22,992 nt of DNA from contig NW_003158730.1 in NCBI RefSeq assembly GCF_000003605.2, positions 134,017 through 157,008 of the forward strand, in the 5' to 3' direction. Shown here in pieces: positions 10,859 through 18,345 of this stretch. The stretch is from Saccoglossus kowalevskii (taxonomy: Eukaryota > Hemichordata > Enteropneusta > Harrimaniidae). Below the pieces are notes generated by a model. That model saw only the letters and a list, made by a program, of their open reading frames with translations, had not been told where the DNA came from and did not search any database. The number at the start of each line of letters is the position of its first letter. Positions within the stretch are counted from its first letter, which is position 1. The translations under genes and the position numbers were made by a program.

Positions 10859-10992
10859 ATGCTCTTTAAATCTAACATCACCACTCCGGATACAAGCACT
10901 TTTTCTAAGACACAGACAATGTCTGACGACAAAGTCTTACAGATGTGTATGATAGCCAAGGAACAGCTTGAGAAACTGCAGACTGCTCATCG
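10859..10992 (+). CDS. KSR: first coding exon E1b of the KSR-like gene
   Basis: Encodes residues 1-44 plus two bases. It starts MLFKSNITTP and ends with a short Lys/Glu/Leu-rich stretch, KEQLEKLQTAH, that could be helical. His44 is the first zinc ligand of the C1 domain. The donor is CG then GTAGGT, phase 2. An internal acceptor after TTTTTCTAAG (10910) cannot be excluded, which would make the second half an internal exon. I prefer a first exon because a TATA box, an initiator and a CCAAT box sit at the right distances upstream. Confidence 0.65.
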
Positions 10993-13900
10993 GTAGGTTC
11001 ATTATGTGGCTTTTGCGGGTTTCTCAGCGCATGGGGTTGTTAGCGTGCTATAAGCACTGCTCGGTCATCTCGGGGCCGGTCTGGGCTAACTGTAACGTGA
11101 CCACGATGTCTTGGGAATCCGTAAACAGTATTTCTAATGTTTTTTTATATTCTCTTGTAGATACTCGAAAAAAATCCTAGCCACTAAGCGATGTGATCAT
11201 TGTCAGAAAGCGATGTTGTTTGTCGGTCTTCGGTGTAAGGATTGCAGGTATGTCCATGGACTTCGAACTTCCGGGGTTATAACGCGGCGGGGGAGGGGGG
11301 GGGGGTCGTCAATCGTCATCTCGTTCTTCTATCGTGATACGCAGTTCGAATTATCAACTTAATTAATCCGATTTATTTCTATTTACTTACAGATTTAAAT
11401 GCCATCGCAAATGCGCCAAAGTAACAGACCACCGTTGTCAACATGTTTACAGAGCTCTCGAAGCGGCGACTGCATCAGGTGAGAAAATAAATTTGTTCTT
11501 AAGAATATACTCGTAGTTCCGTCGTAATCCGTTATTTCAATTGATTTTTTTTTTTAGATTTCCGCTTCCCCTCTTTTTTTTTTTAATTCCATTGTTTTAC
11601 TTCCGAGTTTCAAAATCTTGTTTTGACTTGTTTCGTACATATCCGACGAGCCATTCATTTCGCTCCTATTTTAAGCTACGGCCACACTCCCGACCCAATT
11701 TCCCTGCCACTTCAGCCAACAATGGCATCACATTAACACCAGGGTTTGTACCGCGAATTGAGGTTAGTCCAGACTGAGTAAAGTGGCGATAGCGAGGTGT
11801 TTATCGATGTTTTCTAACGTGCCATTACATGTGTTTCTATTTTTACAGCCAGCCAAAGATTGCGTCCTTGTAGGGCTTTACTGGTCGAGGACAAGCAGTT
11901 TGTCGCCGAAGACAGGACCAATGATTGTATGTTTGCAATGCCCAGATCACCAAGACAGGCTTTTATTAGCATGCAAGACAACTGTAGTCGTCATAGGGAT
12001 ATATCTGATGACACTGTCGCCGTACTTAACGATTCTGTCTGCACTGATGATGTGTTTATCGACAGCGGAATTCATACCCCGCTGAATTTGAATTTGCGAG
12101 ACAGGGAATCTCGTTCTTCATATTCGTCAAGTTATTGTTCGTGTCCACGAAGCAGCATCGCCTCAGACACTGCGAATCAGTGTTGTCTTTGTGAGACTGC
12201 AAACTGCATGTGTGGCGATGGACATCAAAGTTCTCCGAGGTGTGTACCCGCGAGCAATAAACACTTACAAAGTTCTCATCGTCCTGCAGACAACGCAACC
12301 TGTCTGGTACTATGAGCTGTCCTCCCAAAATGAGAAATACTTCAAAGTTGCATTTATGCTCAACATGGCCATCGTTTAAAGGTAAGAATATTTTTTGATA
12401 TTTTAAGAATTACGTGCACTGTGTGTGCGTGTGTGGCTAACGGATGGTGCAGCGTCCCTTTGTTGTCGTTGTTCATTGTTGACCCTTGCTATTGTCGGCC
12501 TTTGTGATGAACGATAACTATTGTGCGGGACAAAGCACCTACGTGGGGCATGCCAAGACGGGGCTTTATTCAGCATTCCTAAACCTAGTTGTAACAATGA
12601 ACAAAAGGGCAGACCAACAGAGATTATACTCGTACCCCCTGATCGCTCAACAATTCTGACACGTGCAGGATTAAAATCCCAAGAACACTGAACACATTTT
12701 TATTTAAAATATGACACTATTGAGTTGCACACCAATTACCACAGGGCTTCTTGAAGTCAGTTTGTGTGAATCATAAAATCTTATAGACATAGATTCATTG
12801 ACCTCTAAGACTGACTCATATATTTTATTTTTCTTCCAGCAGTTGAGTCATCCAGTGGGGAAATATATGATTGGCAAGTTGAGTCCCAGGCAGTGCAGTA
12901 TGAAAGGTACATAGTCTTAATAAAATTGAATTTACAACTTTATCAAGGTTATGCTAATATTGTGAATTCCTTTTTTCAATTTGTTGTCATGCAATGTGCA
13001 CGAACTATAAAAACAGGAATTGAAGGACCATTGAGTTTTATGTAAATACAGACAAACAGCTGGTCAACACTTATTTCTGGGTTTTTAATTAATATTTTTT
13101 AATTTTTGTTTACAGTGAAGACATTCATAGCAAATTAGATGAATGGAAAATCAACTATGATGATATAGAATTCAACCAATGTCTGAAGAGAGGAAAAAAT
13201 ACAGCTATTTACAGGTATGTAAAATTACCATTACAAAATATTTCATAATTACCATGAACGGAAAATTTTACAATTCAAATCCATCCATGGGTTTCCCGCT
13301 GATTACTCATGATTCAAATTTTGTATTATATAGGGGTCGTTGGCATGGTGATGTTGTAATTCATACATACCACTCGTCCAGAGATGTTAATGAGTTTCTT
13401 GAAGAAGTTGCTATACTCAGTCGTATCCGTCATGAAAATATTGAATTGTTCATGGGTGTGAGCACCGAACCATCAAAACTGGCTGTTGTCACAAGGTAAG
13501 AATAAACCAGATATTGCATTTACTGTATCCTGAATCATTGAAATACAACTTAATTTAACCATAGTTAAAGAATTAATTAAAATATTAATTATGTTTTGTT
13601 TTTTTCAGTGTTCACAAAGGTCCATCTTTATTTGAACACCTTCATCTGAAAGGAGAGAAAATGTCAGTTGCCAGCAAAATTCACATAGCTCGTCAGATTG
13701 CACAGGGTGTCGGATATCTTCATGCAATGGGAATCACGGTTGGAAGTAAACTCAATTCCAGAAATATATTCTTGGAAAGCAAAGTCAAAATCTGTCTTCT
13801 TGGATTCGATTTTGTTGAAGTACAGAACACCAGGTAAGCTTTGTTTTCCCTTTAAAATCTCTTGTGAACAACAAAAATAAAAAAAGTTCTGTAAACCAAT

Positions 13901-14631
13901 TTTTTTTTTCCTTCTTCATCAGTATATTAATTGTTTTTACTTGTTATTTACAGAGATGATATTGCCTGTCTTCCTAGCGGTTACTTATCATACATGGCAC
14001 CAGAGTTGTTACGAACTGTGCGTGTTGAATCATCTGAATTGGTCACTGACATGCAATACAATACTACTACTGATATCTTTGCATTTGGGTAAGTATCTTT
14101 GATTTTTACTTTGTGGGGATTTTTATTTTATTATTGTCGGTTTGGGTATTAAATTAGGAACCAATCGCGACTAGACATTCATCTAACAAACTCATTATTA
14201 ATTTTTATTTGCAGAACCATCCTATATGAATTATTTTCTGGCAGTTGGCCTTTTGATGGTGAAAATAGTTACGCCTTAATATGGAGTTTATGCAATGGTG
14301 ATATGCCGTCGTTATCCAATGTTGACAGTCCAGGGCAGATAAAAAATATCATTAATGAATGCTGGTCAGAACATCCACTGGACAGACCATTAATTACAGA
14401 AGTGGTGAAAGAATTACAACATAATGTAAGTAAAAGTATATAATAGTGTGCATAATAAGATTGTTTGCATAATTTATTTGACAAGTCGAGTTCATATTAC
14501 TGAAGTAGACATTAATATTTTGTTCATGATTCTTATTTCAGGTGCCGTTACATAAAAAACACAGTCAATCAGAGCCGGATCAGTTGAACAGACTGTCAAG
14601 TCCAACACATCTACGAAGTCCATGGAGATAA
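10859..14631 (+). CDS. KSR: KSR-like pseudokinase with C1 domain (12 exons; 592 aa from E1b)
   Basis: KSR proteins are scaffolds and allosteric partners of RAF that hold MEK in the Ras-ERK cascade. I read exons at 10859-10992, 11161-11247, 11393-11478, 11849-12239, 12290-12381, 12840-12906, 13116-13214, 13334-13495, 13609-13833, 13954-14088, 14215-14425 and 14542-14631. All introns are GT-AG and the joined phase is unbroken. Order: short N-terminus, C1 (about 44-89), Ser/Cys-rich linker, kinase-like domain (about 296-562), short tail. KSR over RAF is favoured by the C1 text KCHRKC, the long insert after APE, and WP, IW and CW in the C-lobe. The VAIK Lys is His329, HRD is Val-Gly-Ser (417-419) and DFG is Leu-Leu-Gly (436-438), so catalysis is not expected. 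The CA1 and Pro-rich regions of typical KSR are missing. The tail has a RAF-like SQSEP. I am confident of the family, less so of the 50-nt intron. Confidence 0.88.
11161..11478 (+). CDS. KSR: exons 2-3: C1 zinc-finger domain (11161-11247, 11393-11478)
   Basis: Together with His44 these two exons give all eight zinc ligands: H44, C56, C59, C70, C73, H78, C81 and C89. The text CDHC, CKDC, KCHRKC follows the KSR type, which has Cys rather than Phe before the second His, unlike RAF. C1 domains of this class bind membrane lipids and help localise KSR. The 145-nt intron between them (11248-11392) carries a long G run. Confidence 0.88.
11287..11306 (+). repeat. G-rich tract in intron 2
   Basis: G runs of 5 and about 11, preceded by GG, on the coding strand about 40 nt after the donor. 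It could form a G-quadruplex in the pre-mRNA or may be simple slippage. Confidence 0.5.
11849..12239 (+). CDS. KSR: exon 4a: Ser/Cys-rich linker
   Basis: Encodes residues 103-233, likely disordered. Visible motifs are PRSPR (134-138), the degron-like DSGIHTP (174-180), a Ser/Tyr run RSSYSSSYCSC (191-201), and a Cys cluster C214, C215, C217, C222, C224 followed by His228. I see no clear FxFP ERK-docking motif, which typical KSR proteins carry in this region. The exon ends at the donor AG then GTGTGT. If that donor is not used, the frame stops at 12313-12315. Confidence 0.78.
12240..12289 (+). other. putative 50-nt micro-intron
   Basis: It starts GTGTGT and ends in the pyrimidine-rich TCATCGTCCTGCAG. 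Removing it joins phase 2 to phase 2, and the downstream frame then stays open to the strong donor at 12382 with exactly the phase the next exon needs. Unspliced, the frame runs into TGA at 12313. A one-base assembly error here would be an alternative explanation. Confidence 0.55.
12290..12381 (+). CDS. KSR: exon 4b of the linker
   Basis: Encodes residues 233-264, beginning RQRNLSGTMSCPPK and ending STWPSFK. The donor is excellent (AAAG then GTAAGAA). This frame is open upstream only to 12261, so it cannot be a simple continuation of exon 4a without splicing or a sequence error. Confidence 0.6.
12840..12906 (+). CDS. KSR: exon 5 with tandem CAGCAG acceptor
   Basis: Encodes residues 264-286 (AVESSSGEIYDWQVESQA, then VQYE). 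The intron ends CAGCAG, so splicing after either AG (exon start at 12840 or 12843) keeps the frame and adds or drops one Ala. The acidic, Ser-rich stretch just before the kinase-like domain occupies the place of the N-terminal acidic region of RAF. Confidence 0.75.
13116..13495 (+). CDS. KSR: exons 6-7: pseudokinase N-lobe (13116-13214, 13334-13495)
   Basis: Residues 286-373. DEWKINYDDIEF keeps the Trp (296) that packs at the RAF/KSR dimer interface. The Gly-rich loop is degenerate (L309-K-R-G-K-N-T315). RGRWHGDV matches the family (KSR GRWHGEV, RAF GKWHGDV), but the Lys of VAIK is His329. The helix C Glu is probably Glu343. RIRHENIELFMG keeps Arg351-His352, the position of BRAF Arg509 at the side-to-side dimer interface. 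Confidence 0.87.
13609..13833 (+). CDS. KSR: exon 8: degenerate catalytic-loop region
   Basis: Residues 373-448. SLFEHLHL and IHIARQIAQGVGYLHA align well with both RAF and KSR. The HRD motif is then replaced by Val417-Gly418-Ser419 with one extra residue before LNSRNIF. The Asn (425) of the catalytic loop is kept. The DFG position reads Leu436-Leu437-Gly438. Human KSR keeps HKD and DFG, so this copy has decayed further at the catalytic site while the fold-forming residues remain. Confidence 0.87.
13954..14088 (+). CDS. KSR: exon 9: APE motif and helix F start
   Basis: Residues 448-493. GYLSYMAPELLR carries an intact APE (463-465). The next 20 or so residues form an insert longer than in RAF and close to KSR in length, before TDIFAFG with the structural Asp488. 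Confidence 0.87.
14215..14425 (+). CDS. KSR: exon 10: pseudokinase C-lobe
   Basis: Residues 493-563. TILYELFSGSWPFDGEN, IWSLCNGD and CWSEHPLDRPL follow KSR, which has WP, IWQIGSG and a CW, more closely than RAF. Arg550 is the conserved subdomain XI Arg. The intron after it is phase 0. Confidence 0.87.
14542..14631 (+). CDS. KSR: exon 11: C-terminal tail with SxSEP motif and stop
   Basis: Residues 564-592, ending at TAA (14629-14631). HKKHSQSEPDQLNR resembles the 14-3-3 site at the end of RAF proteins (RSASEPSLNR in BRAF) more than the RRLSHPG of human KSR1. Ser573 would be the phosphosite. The tail ends in SSPTHLRSPWR, with two more Ser-Pro sites. Confidence 0.82.
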   Translation: MPLHKKHSQSEPDQLNRLSSPTHLRSPWR

Positions 14632-15550
14632 GAATTAACCTGTGACCAGTTTACATGGTGCTTCACACTTGGTGCTATATTCAATACATATCAACTCTCC
14701 CAAGACAACATTGTTAGCTGTTCCTAGCTTGTACATCTATGTAACACATGCCAACAGTGGTTGGTCACCATCTTCAATCGTACCTACCTTGCAATTGCCT
14801 CGAGGCAAGCCAAATTACAAACATATTTTACTAATTGACTTTTGTAAAGATCAGTTAAAAAACTTTAAACCATATGCAAATAATTTTAATTTTGCAAAAA
14901 TGTTGAAACTTGGTGCAATATTGCAAAGAAAACTGTTTCTTTTTAGTTGCTATTGGCAACAGGTGACACTCATGAGAAATTTTACTTCTGAAACTTTCAA
15001 ATGATCATTGAAATAACACAGAAGTTTTTTAATGTCAAGTACTTTCTAATTTATTTAAAAGGTTGCAATATTTAAATGTTAATACCCGTCATGTGCAATT
15101 ATGTAATATTTATTTTAAAGAAATAAGAGTCTTCCTGAAGTCTGCCACCTTGTGGTGTTCAGGTCCCATACTATCAATGATGCAATCAGAATACAATGTG
15201 ACAGATTTTATAAAAATATGGTACTGTCTTTTTTTTTTTTTTTGAACATATTAATGTGAAATTTGGCTTTCCTTATACTTTTCAATAAGGTGGCAATTTT
15301 TGATACAGAATGTGTATATTTATCAGTAATTTTACATATCTGAAAAAGGTGTAAATATTATTATTTAGAGATATTGAAGATGAAATAAAGAATATTGTTA
15401 TAAGTAATATTTTTTGTTATCGCATTGTACTTCATGTTTGTTTTTTTGCAAATTTTTACAGTACATTGAACCCTAAGTAAACCTGAAGGCCAGATCCGTA
15501 TGTGGAACCCTGGATAGATAAAATAAAGTGGAGAATGACTACTATTCACT
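14632..15550 (+). other. 3' UTR of the KSR-like gene with two poly(A) signals
   Basis: AT-rich sequence after the stop. AATAAA occurs at 15384-15389 and 15522-15527, so cleavage near 15410 or 15550 is likely. The open frame at 14642-15004 has no recognisable motifs and is treated as chance. An oligo-T run lies at about 15228-15243. Confidence 0.5.
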
Positions 15551-15680
15551 AAAACCAATTACTCTACAGAGTGTTTCTAAAGATGCCATCCTTCACTGGA
15601 AATCTGACCTCTGCATATGCTACATAATCTTTTCAAGGTCCACTCCTCACAACACATGGCTCTCTCTAGGTTGCGAAATA

Positions 15681-16080
15681 CTGTGGAATACTTTATTTTC
15701 GCTGGAAGGGCTTTTTGGGCGTTCTTTATGGAATTTATTTTCACTGATTTTTAATGAGTTGAATGTGAAATATAGGAAAAAAGTATATTCGCTGGATTTT
15801 ATTTTCACAGAATCATCCCTCCAGCGAAAATAGCTAAAATAAATTCTAAGCGTAAATAAAGTACTGTAAAGGGGTTAATTATTCATTGGGTTTTAATTTA
15901 GCTTATTTCGCTGACTGGAAAATGCGCTAAATTAAAACACAGTGAATATGTAAAATTTAGCATAGAACACATTATCTAAATGACAAAACCGTGAATTTAA
16001 AACCCACTGAATATGCCTGAAATGGTAAATCAGCGAAATTTAAACCCAGTGAGAATTAGTCATTTTACAGTAGTCTACAG
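15681..16080 (+). mobile_element. MITE-A copy 1, interrupted by MITE-B
   Basis: A non-coding element flanked by TA (15679-15680 and 16081-16082). It starts CTGTGGAATACTTTATTT and ends AAATAAAGTA plus GTCTACAG, close reverse complements. The MITE-B copy at 15864-16070 sits at the TA inside the right terminal repeat. Taking it out restores AAATAAAGTAGTCTACAG and an element of about 191 bp. TA flanks suggest mobilisation by a Tc1/mariner-type transposase. Confidence 0.8.
15864..16070 (+). mobile_element. MITE-B copy 1 (207 bp)
   Basis: Bounded by TA on both sides (15862-15863, 16071-16072). The ends are CTGTAAAGGGGTTAATTATT and AATTAGTCATTTTACAG, imperfect inverted repeats of about 22 bp. It has no coding capacity. 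Copy 2 at 19042-19239 is very similar, differing by an 8-bp gap and scattered substitutions. Confidence 0.82.
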
Positions 16081-16082
16081 TA

Positions 16083-16744
16083 ACTCATTTTCTCTTCCAC
16101 TGAAATCAAAATATAAATGTCAAAGTTTCATATTTGGTGGTGTATGTCATTTCCATTTGTAAATAGCTTGACATATGACATTTAAGCCATGTAGTATTTT
16201 AATAATCAATAGAATTGTGTGGGTTTATAGAAATCAAAATATCACGATATCAGCCATACCAAATATACTTGCAGTATTCTTGATTGGTTACCTTGTCCCA
16301 AACGTAAATCTATGTAGGCTGTATTCATCAAGACAGAACTAATCACTCCAACCGTGGGAAGTAAAAATGACAACAAAGTACTTGAAAAATGTACATTTCA
16401 TGAAGCCATGAATGTTTTATTTGTAGAAAATGTTTTTAAATATTTCAAATGATGGTTGAAAACTTAGCTAATCAAATTTCACTGTGTACCCATCAAAACA
16501 ATTTTCTTGGTACCATAAAATGAATATACAAAGTATTGTTAATTAAACGATCTGTGTAGTGATATTTGCAAACTGATTTAATTAAATAGGATGAACCCCC
16601 CATGTTCGGTTGTGATTGCTTATAGGTGATAGACATAACCAAAGGGCTTCTCTGGCAATGAAAATGTCTTTTTCAAATTTGAATGCAACATAGGGGTAAA
16701 CATTTGATATGTTTCCATGATATCATTAATGTCTAAGTAAATTC
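16083..16744. other. intergenic stretch, no gene seen
   Basis: AT-rich sequence with no exon or repeat that I can recognise. Confidence 0.4.
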
Positions 16745-16946
16745 ATGTAAAATACTTTATTTTAGCTGGAATTAATTTTCACCGAAAGGACTTTTTGGGT
16801 GTTTTGTATGTAATTTATTTTTACTGATTTTAATGAGTGTATGTAAATTAAATATAGGAAAAAAAGATATATTCACTGGATTTTATTTTCACTGATTCAT
16901 TTCTTTAGTGAACATAAATTCCAAGCAAAAATAAAGAACTTTACAG
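16745..16946 (+). mobile_element. MITE-A copy 2 (about 202 bp)
   Basis: Starts ATGTAAAATACTTTATTTTA, with its first bases mutated from CTG to ATG, and ends AAATAAAGAACTTTACAG followed by TA. The interior (CTTTTTGGGTGTTTTGTATG, ATATAGGAAAAAAA, GGATTTTATTTTCACTG) matches copies 1 and 3. Confidence 0.75.
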
Positions 16947-18345
16947 TACAGACAACTGCAATATTAAGATAAACTCTGACCAAGCACTGACAATTGGACC
17001 AGCAAAGCATGTTAGCTTCACTAATCCAGTAACCATGGAAACAGAAAAATAGCAAACTTTAATTAATTTAATAAATGTTAGTTTACTTGACATAAGTGAC
17101 AACAATAAGCACACAGCTTGCCAAGATTTAGTATTGTTAGAGTAATTCAAGTTAATGTCTGATCTGAGGTCTAAATAAACTGTTGTAAATCCTATTACGC
17201 TTGAATATTTAATATATACTTGTATTAAAAGTTACATGAATTAAAATATAAAATTTTCATAAATTTAAAACATGTAAGCAACATAAATTACAGAAACAAA
17301 TCAAAGATGTCTTGATCTAGAAAACCCTATATTCTTATGTAGAGAAACACACAATTCTAATTTCCATGCACTGAATACTGATGTTTTATTTAAAAGTCAG
17401 AAATAAGAATTATTAAATATAAAAAAACAGAAATAATTTATCAGTAAGACCCACTAAAAAACAATGTGCATGCATTTGAAAAAAAAATTATTGAGAAATA
17501 CTACAGAAAAAAACAACAACACATTTTTGTAAGATAAATGCAAGCAAACATATATACAACACCAAACATTTCAAATACAAATTTAGCTAAAACATAAATA
17601 AAGGGAACAAACAATTTGCCCGGAGTTTCATCTCCAAACACAAAAAAAACACATATACTGTGATGTGTGCAATTGGATTTATTCTTCATACACACTATTT
17701 CAATAGATAAGAAGATGTAGAAAATTTCAATGTCAAGGAATAATGATCTACACATTCACTTATTAGAGGGTACCATAGACAACCACCTGTTTGATTTGAA
17801 GGTCAATTCCATGACAAAGGTCACATTGACACTACCACATGACACCTCAATCCCACTCATTAGCAGTCCTTTCACTGGCAGCAGCTAAAAGCCATGACAA
17901 CATGGAAATCATAGAAAATACCCATGTTTAAATTCATCTTGTTTATACATGCATTTCTACAGGAAATACAGTCAACCATTCATAATTGGCAGCATACACT
18001 TTTTTTATTGTAAATGGTAGACATGAGTTTTAGGTACCATGAAATAAACAATGACCTAACACAACTTTTCTGAGGAGGCAGAAGGAGTATTTGAGACAAG
18101 AATGGAACGTTAAAAAGGTACATTGTACTATCTTCACGGCCTCCTTGTGACAGAGCCATGAAAAAATTTGCAATATTAAACACAGGGCATGAATTAACCA
18201 GAGTATTTAAAAATCAAACATGGTTAAATAAAACAGACAAACAAACCTTGTTTGGAATACATTTAAAATTTAGTGTCTTGTTTGTTTGTTTGTTTTAATG
18301 TAAGCTGACTAAACCAGTTAGCTACACTGCAAAACGAGGGTTAGT
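16947..18345. other. intergenic or minus-strand 3' UTR, no gene seen
   Basis: AT-rich with no convincing exon. Frames of 60-85 codons on the minus strand are rich in Phe, Ile and Cys and look like chance. Near 18228-18295, AGACAAACAAAC faces GTTTGTTTGTTTGTTTT and forms an imperfect hairpin. Confidence 0.35.

Noticed and set aside
11541-12085. Plus-strand frames in intron 3 and in a second frame across exon 4a
   Set aside because: The first is low-complexity intron sequence; the second is out of frame with the spliced KSR-like protein.
12056-12328. Minus-strand 90-codon frame opposite the linker exons
   Set aside because: It is the antisense shadow of exons 4a and 4b.
13116-14631. Calling the gene a RAF kinase because of its SxSEP tail and RAF-like IARQIAQG text
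   Set aside because: The C1 type, the insert after APE and the Trp pattern in the C-lobe favour KSR, and the catalytic residues of RAF are absent.
14642-15004. 120-codon open frame just after the KSR-like stop codon
   Set aside because: It lies wholly in the 3' UTR, has no recognisable motif or splice context, and its composition follows the AT-rich surroundings.
17501-18183. Minus-strand frames rich in Phe, Ile and Cys
   Set aside because: Composition-driven in AT-rich DNA; no domain, no signal of splicing and no homology I recognise.
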